Source: an uncultured Clostridium sp.
GTDB taxonomy: Bacteria > Bacillota > Clostridia > Lachnospirales > Lachnospiraceae
Direction: 5' to 3'
Length of the DNA: 64,000 nucleotides
Assembly: GCA_900549235.1 (NCBI GenBank)
Contig: URNT01000009.1
Coordinates: 32,667 to 96,666 of the forward strand
A model generated the notes under the pieces. That model was given only the letters and a program-made list of their open reading frames with translations. It was not told the DNA's origin and made no database searches. Of this stretch, positions 16,773 to 26,362 are shown piece after piece. Positions within the stretch are counted from its first letter, which is position 1; each line of letters begins with the position of its first letter. The translations under genes and the position numbers were made by a program.

Positions 16773-16956
16773 TCTCCGCACGCGGGGTCTGGAGGCGGGA
16801 TTGTCTAAGGCGGCCGGAATGGGCTAAAAGCAAGAAAAGCGGGCTGCAAACTCGCTGCGCTCAGACAGTGCAGCCCACTTTTCTTAACGCCCATTCCGGC
16901 CGCCTAAGTCAATCTCCTTCTCCAGCCCATGCGGGTGGAGATTACCTTGCGGTTCC
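16758..16956. repeat. Palindromic repeat A, copy 2 (reverse orientation)
   Basis: A 199-bp nested palindrome fills most of the 353-base gap between the DJ-1 gene and tig. Outer arms 16758-16777 and 16937-16956 are perfect 20-bp inverted repeats. Further perfect arms lie at 16808-16824 and 16889-16905 (17 bp), and the core hairpin is 16832-16848 with 16869-16885 around a 20-base loop. Read on the minus strand, the loop and flanks match repeat A copy 1, and the only core-stem mismatch becomes a G-U pair. The left arm overlaps the end of the preceding gene. Confidence 0.85.
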
Positions 16957-17027
16957 CTGCGAACATGGTAGTGGGAGGAAGGAAAAGAAAGACTCCCATG
17001 AATCCCCCAAAACAACGCAAAAAAATA

Positions 17028-17093
17028 CTGGCATTTTCTATAAGCCCATGCTATAATGCTATATTGAAGTGTAGCGCCCTCATGGATATGGGC
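17028..17093 (+). promoter_or_regulatory. Probable tig promoter and leader hairpin
   Basis: TATAAT at 17052-17057 has a weak -35 CTGGCA 18 bases upstream (17028-17033). The leader carries a small hairpin, CGCCC 17074-17078 with GGGCG 17089-17093, before the AAGGAGG ribosome binding site at 17110-17116. Confidence 0.55.
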
Positions 17094-17125
17094 GAATCAC
17101 ATATATTTTAAGGAGGAACCCATTA

Positions 17126-18412
17126 ATGAGTGTACAAGTGGAAAATTTAGAGAAAAACATGGCCAAGCTGACCATTGAGCTTAGTGCAGAGCAGTTTGAG
17201 GATGCAGTAAAGAAGGCATTTGCGAAGAATAAGAACCGTTTCAGCATCCCTGGCTTCCGTAAGGGCAAGGCTCCGAGAGCCATGATCGAGAAGATGTACG
17301 GCGAAGGCGTATTCTATGAGGATGCGGCTGATGAGGCGATCAACGCTTCCTGCATGGACGCGATGAATGAGAGCGGTCTTGAGATCGTATCCAGACCAGA
17401 GATCACCATCGAGCAGATCGGCAAGGGCAAGTCCTTTATCTATACCGCGACTGTAGCTGTAAAGCCTGAGGTTACATTAGGACAGTACAAGGGCGTAGAG
17501 GTAGAGAAGGCTGATACGGCTGTAACAGCAGAGGATGTAGAGGCAGAGCTTAAGAGAGTACAGGAGCAGAACTCCAGACTTCTGGCTGTAGAGGACAGAC
17601 CGGTTGCTGACGGAGATCAGACTGTGATCGACTTTGAGGGCTTTGTAGACGGCAAGGGCTTTGAGGGCGGCAAGGCAGAGGATTATCCTCTGACCATCGG
17701 TTCCCATTCCTTCATCGATACTTTTGAGGAGCAGCTCATCGGCAAGAACATCGGCGAGGAGTGCGAGGTAAATGTAACCTTCCCAACAGAGTACCACGCT
17801 GCAGAGCTAGCTGGAAAACCTGCCATGTTCAAGGTAACTGTAAAAGAGATTAAGGTAAAGGAGCTTCCTGCTCTGGATGATGAGTTCGCAGCAGAGGTTT
17901 CCGAGTTTGAGACTCTGGAGGAGTACAAGAAGGACATCGAGAAGAAGCTGGCTGAGAGAAAAGAGAAGGCAGCAGCATCTGAGAATGAGAACAAGGTAAT
18001 CGAGAAGGTTGTTGAGGGAGCTTCCATGGAGATCCCTGACAGAATGGTAGACGGCCAGATCGACAATATGGTACAGGATACAGCCCGCCGTATGCAGAGC
18101 CAGGGCCTGTCTATGGATCTGTACTTAAAGTACACAGGCATGACTATGGAGCAGATGCGTGAGCAGATGCGTCCTCAGGCTCTTAAGAGAATCCAGACCA
18201 GACTGGTGCTGGAGGCGGTTGTTAAAGCTGAGAACCTTCAGGTTTCCGACGAGAGAATGGACGAGGAGATCACCAAGATGGCAGCATCCTACCAGATGGA
18301 GGCTGACAAGTTAAAGGAGTATATGACAGACCGTGATAAGAGCCAGATCAAGGAGGACATCGCTGTTCAGGAAGCAGTAGACCTTCTGGTTGCTGAGGCA
18401 AAGCTGGTATAA
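17126..18412 (+). CDS. tig: Trigger factor (ribosome-associated chaperone)
   Basis: Ribosome-bound folding chaperone and peptidyl-prolyl isomerase. At 428 residues it has the full layout: an N-terminal ribosome-binding domain with FRKGKAPRAMIEKMYG (about residues 44-60, matching the signature loop GFRKGKxP), an FKBP-like domain (VADGDQTVIDFEGFVDG, about 160-176), and a helical C-terminal chaperone domain. AAGGAGG precedes the ATG. Codon use is strongly biased, as in highly expressed genes. It heads the common Firmicutes order tig-clpP-clpX-lon-engB. Confidence 0.97.
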   Translation: MSVQVENLEKNMAKLTIELSAEQFEDAVKKAFAKNKNRFSIPGFRKGKAPRAMIEKMYGEGVFYEDAADEAINASCMDAMNESGLEIVSRPEITIEQIGKGKSFIYTATVAVKPEVTLGQYKGVEVEKADTAVTAEDVEAELKRVQEQNSRLLAVEDRPVADGDQTVIDFEGFVDGKGFEGGKAEDYPLTIGSHSFIDTFEEQLIGKNIGEECEVNVTFPTEYHAAELAGKPAMFKVTVKEIKVKELPALDDEFAAEVSEFETLEEYKKDIEKKLAERKEKAAASENENKVIEKVVEGASMEIPDRMVDGQIDNMVQDTARRMQSQGLSMDLYLKYTGMTMEQMREQMRPQALKRIQTRLVLEAVVKAENLQVSDERMDEEITKMAASYQMEADKLKEYMTDRDKSQIKEDIAVQEAVDLLVAEAKLV

Positions 18413-18500
18413 TCCACATAGGATACAGGGGATTTTCAGAGGCCGGAGCCGTGTAAACGGAGCCGGCTTCGGGGAATCTCCTTGGTTTGTATATGAGAAT

Positions 18501-18568
18501 GTGTACGCTCGGAATCTCCCTTGTACTCATCTCACAAATCTGAGCACAAAGAGATTTTGAGAGTACAC
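18501..18568. repeat. Short palindromic repeat, family C, copy 2
   Basis: This 68-bp element between tig and clpP has arms at 18501-18518 and 18551-18568. It matches 4594-4687 along its length except for a clean 26-base internal absence and a few substitutions. It ends 28 bases before clpP and could fold as a hairpin in the tig-clpP transcript. Confidence 0.85.
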
Positions 18569-18595
18569 TGAGAATATAGACAGGAGGATAGCTGT

Positions 18596-19177
18596 ATGAG
18601 TTTAGTACCTTACGTCATTGAACAGACCAGCCGGGGAGAGCGTTCCTACGATATTTATTCCAGGCTGTTAAAAGAGAGGATCATATTTCTGGGCGAGGAG
18701 GTAAGCGATGTCTCCGCAAGCATTATCGTGGCCCAGCTGCTGTTTCTGGAGGCAGAGGATCCGGGCAAGGATATTCATCTGTATATCAACAGTCCGGGCG
18801 GCTCTGTAACTGCAGGCTTCGCTATTTACGATACAATGAAATACATCAAGTGCGATGTATCCACCATCTGTATCGGCATGGCTGCCAGCATGGGGGCGTT
18901 CCTCCTGGCAGGAGGCACAAAGGGCAAGCGCTTCGCCCTTCCAAACTCCGAGATCATGATCCACCAGCCCTCCGGCGGCGCCAGAGGCCAGGCTACGGAG
19001 ATCAAGATCGTTGCCGAGAACATTTTAAAGACCAAGAAGAAGTTAAACGAGATCCTTGCCGCTAATACAGGAAGGTCCATGGAGGAGATCGAGCGGGATA
19101 CTGAGCGCGATAACTACATGTCCGCCCCTGAGGCAAAGGAGTACGGCCTGATCGACGAGATATTAGTCCGTCATTAG
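18596..19177 (+). CDS. clpP: ATP-dependent Clp protease proteolytic subunit ClpP
   Basis: Serine peptidase that forms the tetradecameric chamber fed by ClpX and other Clp ATPases. The catalytic Ser lies in [14 protein letters not shown] (near residue 100) and the His in MIHQPSGG (near residue 123); the Asp lies further on in the [10 protein letters not shown] region expected for the family. The 193-residue length is standard. AGGAGG lies 7 bases before ATG 18596. clpX follows after 25 bases. Confidence 0.97.
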   Translation: MSLVPYVIEQTSRGERSYDIYSRLLKERIIFLGEEVSDVSASIIVAQLLFLEAEDPGKDIHLYINSPGGSVTAGFAIYDTMKYIKCDVSTICIGMAASMGAFLLAGGTKGKRFALPNSEIMIHQPSGGARGQATEIKIVAENILKTKKKLNEILAANTGRSMEEIERDTERDNYMSAPEAKEYGLIDEILVRH

Positions 19178-19202
19178 GCTGCATAGAAAGGTTGGATATT
19201 AT

Positions 19203-20510
19203 ATGCCGATAAGACCAGATGACACGGTACGCTGTTCCTTCTGCGGAAGGACACAGGACCAGGTACGGAAGATGATTGCCGGAGCAGGAAACAGCGATGC
19301 GTATATCTGTGACGAGTGCATCGAGCTGTGCTCAGAGATACTGGAGGAGGAGTTAGAGGGCGAGGAGGATCTTGCTCTCAGCGATATTCATCTGCTGAAG
19401 CCAAAGGAGATCAAGGCATTTCTGGATGAATATGTGATCGGACAGGATGAGGCAAAAAAGGTGCTGTCTGTAGCGGTGTACAATCACTACAAGAGAGTTA
19501 CCTCCTGCCGGCAGATGGACGTGGATGTGCAGAAGAGCAACATCCTTATGATAGGCCCTACGGGTTCCGGAAAGACCTATCTGGCCCAGACCCTGGCAAA
19601 GATCCTCAATGTCCCCTTCGCCATCGCGGATGCCACAGCTCTTACAGAGGCCGGCTATGTAGGCGAGGACGTAGAGAATATCCTGCTGAAGCTGATCCAG
19701 GCGGCCGATTACGATATTTCACGTGCCGAGTACGGTATTATTTACATTGACGAGATTGATAAGATTACAAAAAAATCTGAAAATGTATCCATCACACGCG
19801 ACGTATCCGGTGAAGGGGTACAGCAGGCGCTGCTTAAGATATTGGAGGGAACGGTAGCCAGCGTTCCGCCTCAGGGTGGAAGGAAGCATCCTCATCAGGA
19901 ATTGCTGCAGATCGACACCACCAATATCCTGTTTATATGCGGAGGCGCCTTTGACGGTCTGGAAAAGATCGTAGAGCAGCGTATGAGCGCTGGTTCCATC
20001 GGATTCAATGCGGAGGTATTCAGCAAGAACGAGATGGATATTGACGAGCTGTTAAGAAAGGCAGAGCCCAGAGATCTGACCCGTTTCGGCCTGATCCCTG
20101 AGTTTATTGGCCGCGTACCAGTGGTCGTATCCCTTCAGCAGCTCACAAAGGATGCTATGATCCGTATTCTGTCCGAGCCTAAAAATGCTCTGACCAAGCA
20201 GTATAAGAAGCTGTTTGAGCTGGATGACGTGAAGTTGGAATTTACCCATGAGGCGCTTGAAGAGGTGGCCAGGATGGCGGTAGAGCGTAAGATCGGAGCC
20301 AGAGGCCTTCGTTCCATCCTGGAATCGGCCATTATGGATCTGATGTATGAGATCCCCTCAGACGATTCCATCGGCATCTGTACGATTACAAAAGAGGTGA
20401 TCAATAAAACAGGACAGCCGGAGCTGGTTTACCGTGACGCAGTGCCGGCTGCCGCCCGCAAGCCTCTTACTGAACGGCTCCGGGGAGGCAAGGCGGGAGA
20501 GATCGCCTGA
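19203..20510 (+). CDS. clpX: ATP-dependent Clp protease ATP-binding subunit ClpX
   Basis: Hexameric AAA+ unfoldase that selects substrates for ClpP. The N-terminal zinc-binding domain has [10 protein letters not shown] and [10 protein letters not shown]. The Walker A motif [12 protein letters not shown] is near residues 121-132, Walker B is in [10 protein letters not shown], and a GYVGEDVE pore-loop region is present. The 435-residue length is typical. A hairpin terminator follows, which separates it from lon. Confidence 0.97.
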   Translation: MPIRPDDTVRCSFCGRTQDQVRKMIAGAGNSDAYICDECIELCSEILEEELEGEEDLALSDIHLLKPKEIKAFLDEYVIGQDEAKKVLSVAVYNHYKRVTSCRQMDVDVQKSNILMIGPTGSGKTYLAQTLAKILNVPFAIADATALTEAGYVGEDVENILLKLIQAADYDISRAEYGIIYIDEIDKITKKSENVSITRDVSGEGVQQALLKILEGTVASVPPQGGRKHPHQELLQIDTTNILFICGGAFDGLEKIVEQRMSAGSIGFNAEVFSKNEMDIDELLRKAEPRDLTRFGLIPEFIGRVPVVVSLQQLTKDAMIRILSEPKNALTKQYKKLFELDDVKLEFTHEALEEVARMAVERKIGARGLRSILESAIMDLMYEIPSDDSIGICTITKEVINKTGQPELVYRDAVPAAARKPLTERLRGGKAGEIA

Positions 20511-20547
20511 CCATCCTGTTGATTGACAATATAGAAAAATGTGAAAG

Positions 20548-20615
20548 GCCGCTGCAAACCAGATATAGCCGGTACCTCGTTAGAGGACTGACCCTGTTTT
20601 TGCGGCGGCTTTTTT
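20548..20615 (+). terminator. Rho-independent terminator after clpX
   Basis: GCCGCTGCAAA (20548-20558) pairs with TTTGCGGCGGC (20599-20609), an 11-bp stem with one G-U pair, followed by six T residues. The loop is unusually long, about 40 bases, and can fold further. Confidence 0.75.
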
Positions 20616-20696
20616 CCTGCGTTGTGTGCGCTATATGCGTATACCCAGGTTTTACAAGATAATTCGGCGTGAGATACAAGAGGTGAATGTACAAGA

Positions 20697-23009
20697 ATGG
20701 GAGAAAACGTAATGACAATGCCGGTGGTGGCCTTAAGAGGACTTACTATACTTCCTGGCATGGTGCTGCATTTTGATGTAAACCGTCCCAGGTCGGTGGC
20801 TTCGGTAGAAAAAGCTATGGCAGGGGATCAAAAGCTGTTTTTGGTATCTCAAAGACACCCTGAGATTATAGAGCCTGAGTTTGAGGATCTGTACCAGATC
20901 GGTACCGTTGCTGTAGTAAAGCAGCTGGTGAGGCTTCCGGGGAAAGTAGTGCGTGTACTGGTAGAGGGGTTGGAACGGGGGGAACTGGTATGCCTGGACG
21001 AAAAGGAACCAGCTCTGATCGGCCAGATCGAATGTATGGAGGCAGAGGGCGGGGAGCCGGATGCCATGACAAAAGAGGCCATGCTTCGTATTTTAAAAGA
21101 GAAGCTGGAGGAGTACGGAAGGGTAAATCCCAAGATTACCAAGGAGATCCTTCCAAACCTTCTCTTAATTACAGATTTGAATGAAATGCTGGATCAGATC
21201 GCCATCCAGCTTCCGTGGGACTATACAGTGCGCCAGACGGTGCTGGAGCACCCTGCGGTTACAGAGCGGTATGAGATCGTCCTTCAGACCCTGCTGGCTG
21301 AGATGGAGATTTACCGTATAAAGAAAGAATTCCAGGATAAGGTAAAGGCAGATATTGACCAGAACCAGAAGGAATACATCCTCAGGGAGCAGATGAAGGT
21401 GATCCGCCAGGAACTGGGGGAGGATAATCCTCTGTCAGAGGCGGATGAATACGAAAAGAAGCTTGGTGCCCTGAAGGCAGAAAAGGAAGTAAAGGAAAAG
21501 CTTCAGAAGGAGATTGGGCGCTTCCGCACTATGCCTGGCGGCAGCCAGGAGGGCAATGTGCTCCGTACCTATATCGAGACCCTTCTTGAGCTTCCCTGGA
21601 AAAAGGTGTCAAAAGACAATAATGACATCCACCATGCCGAGGAGGTCCTAAACAGCGACCACTACGGCCTGGAAAAGGTAAAGGAGAGGATCCTGGAATA
21701 TCTGGCGGTCCGCACTCTGACTAAGCAGGGCAACAGCCCCATCATTTGTCTGGTAGGTCCTCCGGGAACCGGAAAGACCTCCATCGCCCGCTCAGTGGCA
21801 AGAGCCCTGGACAAGAAATATGTCCGTATCAGCCTGGGAGGCGTCCGGGATGAGGCAGAGATCCGTGGCCACAGAAAGACATATGTGGGAGCCATGCCGG
21901 GCCGTCTGGCAGAAGGACTGCGGCAGGCTGGTGTAGCCAATCCTCTGATGCTTCTTGACGAGATCGACAAGGTAAGCAGCGACTACAAGGGAGATACCTC
22001 CTCCGCCCTTTTAGAGGTGCTGGACGGGGAGCAGAATGTAAAATTCAGGGATCATTATATTGAGGTTCCGGTGGATCTGTCCCAGGTGCTCTTTATTGCC
22101 ACTGCCAATACCACCCAGACCATACCAGGCCCCCTTCTGGACCGTATGGAGGTCATTGAGGTAAACAGCTATACGGAAAATGAAAAGTTCCATATAGCAA
22201 GGAATTATCTGGTAGGAAAGCAGATGGAGAGCAACGGCCTGAAAGAGGGGGAGATCATTTTCTCTGATAAGAGCTTGGAAAAGATCATCCATAACTATAC
22301 AAGGGAAGCCGGAGTCAGAAATCTGGAGCGTAAGATCGGCGAGGTGTGCCGCAAGGCAGCGAGACAGCTTTTAGAAAAGAAAAAGGGCCAGATCCGTATC
22401 AGTGAGACCAACCTGGAAAAGTATCTGGGAAAGGAAAAGGTTACCTTTGATGAGGCCAGCGAGGAAGATGAGATCGGAATCGTCAGAGGTCTTGCCTGGA
22501 CCAGCGTAGGAGGGGATACTCTTCAGATCGAGGTCAATGTCATGCCTGGAAAGGGAAGCCTTCTGATGACCGGACAGCTGGGGGATGTGATGAAGGAGTC
22601 CGCTCAGACCGCCCTTACCTATGTCCGTTCCGTATGCCCGGATTATGGGATTCCAGACGATTACTTTGAAAAGCATGACCTTCATATCCATATTCCGGAG
22701 GGGGCAGTGCCCAAGGACGGCCCATCGGCAGGTATTACCATGGCCACCGCCATGCTGTCCGCTGTTACCGGACAAAAGGTGCGGGCCAAGGTGGCTATGA
22801 CCGGAGAGATCACCCTGAGAGGACGGGTGCTTCCCATCGGCGGTTTAAAGGAGAAGATCCTGGCGGCCAAAATGGCTCATATGGAGACGGTACTGGTGCC
22901 CTTTAAGAATCAGCCGGACATCAGTGAGCTTTCAAAGGAGATCACAAAGGGTCTGGAGATCCGTTACATGAAAACCATGGAAGAAGTGATAAAGGAGGCG
23001 TTTGTATGA
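20697..23009 (+). CDS. lon: ATP-dependent Lon protease
   Basis: Hexameric AAA+ serine protease for damaged and regulatory proteins. The N-terminal LON substrate domain spans about residues 5-200. The Walker A motif [13 protein letters not shown] lies near residues 353-365, with Walker B in MLLDEIDK. The C-terminal peptidase has the catalytic Ser in [14 protein letters not shown] (near residue 676), with the Lys expected about 43 residues later. Length is 770 residues, the usual size. ATG 20697 is used; an in-frame ATG at 20712 is possible. engB overlaps its stop by 4 bases. Confidence 0.96.
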   Translation: MGENVMTMPVVALRGLTILPGMVLHFDVNRPRSVASVEKAMAGDQKLFLVSQRHPEIIEPEFEDLYQIGTVAVVKQLVRLPGKVVRVLVEGLERGELVCLDEKEPALIGQIECMEAEGGEPDAMTKEAMLRILKEKLEEYGRVNPKITKEILPNLLLITDLNEMLDQIAIQLPWDYTVRQTVLEHPAVTERYEIVLQTLLAEMEIYRIKKEFQDKVKADIDQNQKEYILREQMKVIRQELGEDNPLSEADEYEKKLGALKAEKEVKEKLQKEIGRFRTMPGGSQEGNVLRTYIETLLELPWKKVSKDNNDIHHAEEVLNSDHYGLEKVKERILEYLAVRTLTKQGNSPIICLVGPPGTGKTSIARSVARALDKKYVRISLGGVRDEAEIRGHRKTYVGAMPGRLAEGLRQAGVANPLMLLDEIDKVSSDYKGDTSSALLEVLDGEQNVKFRDHYIEVPVDLSQVLFIATANTTQTIPGPLLDRMEVIEVNSYTENEKFHIARNYLVGKQMESNGLKEGEIIFSDKSLEKIIHNYTREAGVRNLERKIGEVCRKAARQLLEKKKGQIRISETNLEKYLGKEKVTFDEASEEDEIGIVRGLAWTSVGGDTLQIEVNVMPGKGSLLMTGQLGDVMKESAQTALTYVRSVCPDYGIPDDYFEKHDLHIHIPEGAVPKDGPSAGITMATAMLSAVTGQKVRAKVAMTGEITLRGRVLPIGGLKEKILAAKMAHMETVLVPFKNQPDISELSKEITKGLEIRYMKTMEEVIKEAFV

Positions 23010-23602
23010 TCATAAAAGAGGTGAATCTGGAGACTGTATGCGGTGTTACCAGCAGGCTGCCGGAAAACACTCTGCCGGAATTTGCCTTTGCGGGGAAGTC
23101 AAATGTGGGAAAGTCGTCTCTGATTAATGCCCTGATGAACCGGAAGGCCTACGCAAGGACCTCCTCTCAGCCCGGCAAGACCCAGACTATCAACTTCTAC
23201 AACATTAACCGGCAGCTTTATTATGTAGACCTTCCAGGCTACGGCTATGCTAAGGTATCCATAGAAGCCAAGGAAAAATGGGGAAAGATGATCGAGCGCT
23301 ACCTTCAGCGGTCTCAGATGCTTAAAATGGTATTTCTTCTGATCGACATCCGCCATGAGCCCTCGGCCAATGATAAAATGATGTATGACTGGATCCTCTA
23401 CAACGGCTACCATCCGGTGATCATTGCCACCAAGCTGGATAAGATCAACCGCAGCCAGGTGCAAAAGCATGTTAAAATGCTCCGCCAGGGTCTTGGCATG
23501 GAAAAGGACGGGATCCTCATTCCCTTCTCAGCAGAGACAAAGCAGGGGAGAGACGAGATCTGGCAGCTGATCGAAAGCCAGGCCGGCCTGGAAGCAGAAT
23601 AA
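23006..23602 (+). CDS. engB: Ribosome biogenesis GTPase EngB/YsxC
   Basis: Small GTPase needed for assembly of the large ribosomal subunit. G1 is GKSNVGKSSLINAL near residues 31-44. G3 is DLPGYGYAK, and G4 is TKLDKI. The 198-residue length is standard. ATG 23006 overlaps the lon stop (ATGA), so translation is coupled; the lon-engB pair is common in Firmicutes. Confidence 0.95.
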   Translation: MIIKEVNLETVCGVTSRLPENTLPEFAFAGKSNVGKSSLINALMNRKAYARTSSQPGKTQTINFYNINRQLYYVDLPGYGYAKVSIEAKEKWGKMIERYLQRSQMLKMVFLLIDIRHEPSANDKMMYDWILYNGYHPVIIATKLDKINRSQVQKHVKMLRQGLGMEKDGILIPFSAETKQGRDEIWQLIESQAGLEAE

Positions 23603-23608
23603 AGACAG

Positions 23609-25393
23609 ATGAAAACAAAGCTATTTCAAAAAGCAGGGATACGTTCCATTATATTTATTTATTTTACGGTTATGGCTCTGGCTGCCAGCATCTGTATGGG
23701 CCTTTCCTTCTATGCCAGAATGTCCAGCCAGCTGGAAGCCTCCAGGCAGGAGGAAAGCCAGATACTGATCAGCCAGCTGAACCGTTCCGTTGATTCCTAT
23801 CTGCGTACTATTATGAAGCTGTCTGACACTCTTTACTACAGCGTGATCAAAAACGTAGATCTGTCAACGGATTCGGTAAACCGGGAGCTGATGCTTCTGT
23901 ACGATAACAACAAGGACAGCGTAGAGAGCATCGCTCTTTTATCCGGGGAGGGAGAGCTTTTGGAGGCGGTGCCTGCAGCCCGCTTAAATCCCCGGGCAGA
24001 CGCGGCGAAGGAGAGCTGGTTTCAGGAATCCCTGGAGCAGACGGAAAATCTCCATTTTTCCCAGCCCCATGTCCAGCATATCTTTGATTCCGGGGACAGT
24101 CAGTACCGCTGGGTCATCACCGTATCCAGGGCGGTGGAGATCACCCAGGGGACCAGCACCTCCCAGGGGGTGCTTTTAGTGGACATCCGCTATGACAGTC
24201 TGAAGCAGATTTTTAACGGTGTAAGCCTTGGACAGGGGGGCTATGTGTACCTGACGGACCGGCAGGGGAATCTCATCTGCCATCCCGACGCCCAGCTCAT
24301 CGATTCCGGCCTTAAGAAGGAAAACGGGGCCGGGGACGCAGCCCTTCGGGACGGCTCCCACGAGGAGGAGTTTGAGGGGCAGAAGCGGGTAGTTTCTGTA
24401 AAGACAGTGGGGTATACAGGCTGGAAGCTCATCGGGGTGATGCCTGAAGGGGGAACCTCCTTAAATTTCATTAAAACACAGATTCTCATGGTCTTTATCG
24501 CAGGACTGATCCTGTATATTCTTATGATCATCAATTCCTACATTTCCAACCGAATCACAGGCCCTATCCGAAAGCTGGAAAAATCAGTGAATGAAATCGA
24601 AGAAGGGAACCTGGAGACCGTTGTATATACCGGGGGGTCTTATGAGGTATACCATCTGGGAACCTCTATCCAGAAGATGGCCAGGCAGATCCGGCAGCTG
24701 ATGGACGATATTGTGGCGGAACACGAGTCCAAACGGAAAAGTGAGTTTGACACCCTACAGTCCCAGATCAACCCTCATTTTCTTTATAATACACTGGATA
24801 TTATTGTGTGGATGATTGAAAATGAAAAGCAGGACGAGGCGGTTAAGGCGGTAACAGCCCTGGCTCGTTTCTTCCGCATCAGCCTAAGCAGGGGGAAAAG
24901 CATTATCCTTGCAAGAGATGAGTTAGAGCACGTCCGGAACTACCTGATGATACAGCATATGCGGTACAAGAACCGCTTTACCTACCGTATTGAGGCAGAG
25001 GAGGAGGTTCTGGGGCTTGCCAGCTTAAAGCTGATCCTTCAGCCTATGGTGGAAAACGCCATTTATCATGGGATGGAATTTATGGACGGAGATGGAGAGA
25101 TTCTGATCCGGGCATGGAAAGAGGAAGGCTGGCTTTTCTTTGAGGTCCGTGACAATGGCCTTGGCATGACGGAGGAGCAGGTGGAGAACCTGTTTTCCGA
25201 TACAGGCCATGTATCTTCCAGGAGAGGCTCGGGAATCGGAGTGAAAAATGTAAACCAGCGCATAAAGCTCTATTTTGGAAAGGAGTATGGCCTGACCATC
25301 CAGTCAGAGCCGGATGAGGGAACCGCTGTCAGGATCTGCCTGCCGGCAGTGGATTACGAGGTCTTTATGAGAGAGGAGGCGGCCCATGAATAA
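23609..25393 (+). CDS. YesM-type sensor histidine kinase
   Basis: Membrane sensor kinase of 594 residues. One transmembrane helix lies near residues 13-35, then an extracellular domain of about 250 residues (Cache-like, with GGYVYLTDRQGNLICHP). A second helix sits near residues 290-310, followed by a HAMP linker. The His_kinase block has QSQINPHFLYNTLD, with the phosphorylated His near residue 390, and the ATPase domain has MVENAIYHG and DNGLGM. The gene starts 6 bases after engB and its stop overlaps the first sugar-binding gene. No regulator is adjacent; the YesN protein at 13960 is a candidate partner. Confidence 0.92.
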   Translation: MKTKLFQKAGIRSIIFIYFTVMALAASICMGLSFYARMSSQLEASRQEESQILISQLNRSVDSYLRTIMKLSDTLYYSVIKNVDLSTDSVNRELMLLYDNNKDSVESIALLSGEGELLEAVPAARLNPRADAAKESWFQESLEQTENLHFSQPHVQHIFDSGDSQYRWVITVSRAVEITQGTSTSQGVLLVDIRYDSLKQIFNGVSLGQGGYVYLTDRQGNLICHPDAQLIDSGLKKENGAGDAALRDGSHEEEFEGQKRVVSVKTVGYTGWKLIGVMPEGGTSLNFIKTQILMVFIAGLILYILMIINSYISNRITGPIRKLEKSVNEIEEGNLETVVYTGGSYEVYHLGTSIQKMARQIRQLMDDIVAEHESKRKSEFDTLQSQINPHFLYNTLDIIVWMIENEKQDEAVKAVTALARFFRISLSRGKSIILARDELEHVRNYLMIQHMRYKNRFTYRIEAEEEVLGLASLKLILQPMVENAIYHGMEFMDGDGEILIRAWKEEGWLFFEVRDNGLGMTEEQVENLFSDTGHVSSRRGSGIGVKNVNQRIKLYFGKEYGLTIQSEPDEGTAVRICLPAVDYEVFMREEAAHE

Positions 25394-26351
25394 GGGAAAA
25401 TGGATATGGCTTTTGGGAGCCGGAGTGCTGGTGCTTTTATTTTTAATGTCCTCTACGGATCTGATCATCGAAGAAAAGCCGGTAGAGATCATTCCAGTGT
25501 CCATCCTTATCCGCCGGGACGGGGACGCCTACTATGAAAATTTCAGGAAGGGAATGGAGCGGGCGGCCGAGGAATTTAACGCGGATGTAAATGTAATTAC
25601 CCTCTATGATTCCAACAGCAGGAGCCAGCAGCTGGCCCTCCTGGAACGGGAACTGAAGGAGGGGGCCAGGGCCTTGATTCTTGAGCCGGCAGATGGAGAG
25701 AGTGTGGAGCTTCTGGAGGAAATAAAGCCTTCAAGCCCGGTGATCCTTCTGGATCATGAGGCTGCTGGAGAATACGCTACAGACTGTGTGGGAGAGGACG
25801 GAAGGAAGGCAGGAGAAATGCTTGGGGCCGCCCTGGCAGAGCGGATTCCTCCTCAAGTGCCGGTATATCTCTTCAGCGAAGGGCTTTCTGCCGGCAGCAA
25901 CCGCCTGGTATATGAAGGAGTATGCTCGGTGCTGGAGAAAAAGGGCTATGAGCTGCGCCTCTTTGAGCGTCTGTCCTCAGAAAGCTGCAGAGAGGCCATT
26001 GAGGAAAATGTGTATCCGGGAAGCGGCCGGGTAGCGGTAGCGGCCCTGGATGTTCTGGTGCTGGACGAGCTTTCTGCCTTTCTTGAGGGGAATGAGATCT
26101 ACGCGTCCTGTATCGAGGGGCTTTACGGCGTAGGCTTTACAAATGGGATCCTAAGCAGGATGGGACGGCAGGTGATCGATGGGATCGTTGTTTCCAATCA
26201 GTTTGACAAGGGGTATCTTAGCGTAAAACGAGCGGTGGAGGCCGTGGAGGGGAACCGGTTTCGGTCACAGACGGAGTTGGAGCTGTTCTATCTGGAGCAG
26301 GAGGATCTGACGGATCCCCGATATGAAAAAATGCTGTATCCCATTGGATAG
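25386..26351 (+). CDS. Membrane-anchored periplasmic-binding-type sugar receptor 1
   Basis: This 321-residue protein has an N-terminal hydrophobic helix (about residues 7-22) without a lipobox cysteine. A type 1 periplasmic-binding fold follows (VSILIRRDGDAYYENFRKGM; LLDHEAAGEYATDCVG), as in the galactose/ribose receptor group. It lacks the calcium loop seen in the two following receptors. It overlaps the kinase gene by 8 bases and precedes the second receptor by a few bases, so all three are probably co-translated. A role as ligand-binding subunit of the kinase is an inference, by analogy with the XylFII-LytS arrangement known in clostridia. The ligand is unknown. Confidence 0.8.
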   Translation: MNKGKWIWLLGAGVLVLLFLMSSTDLIIEEKPVEIIPVSILIRRDGDAYYENFRKGMERAAEEFNADVNVITLYDSNSRSQQLALLERELKEGARALILEPADGESVELLEEIKPSSPVILLDHEAAGEYATDCVGEDGRKAGEMLGAALAERIPPQVPVYLFSEGLSAGSNRLVYEGVCSVLEKKGYELRLFERLSSESCREAIEENVYPGSGRVAVAALDVLVLDELSAFLEGNEIYASCIEGLYGVGFTNGILSRMGRQVIDGIVVSNQFDKGYLSVKRAVEAVEGNRFRSQTELELFYLEQEDLTDPRYEKMLYPIG

Positions 26352-26362
26352 GAGAGATGCAA

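Noticed and set aside
10961..16956. CRISPR array
   Set aside because: The repeats are few, palindromic and dispersed, with no regular spacer arrangement and no cas genes.
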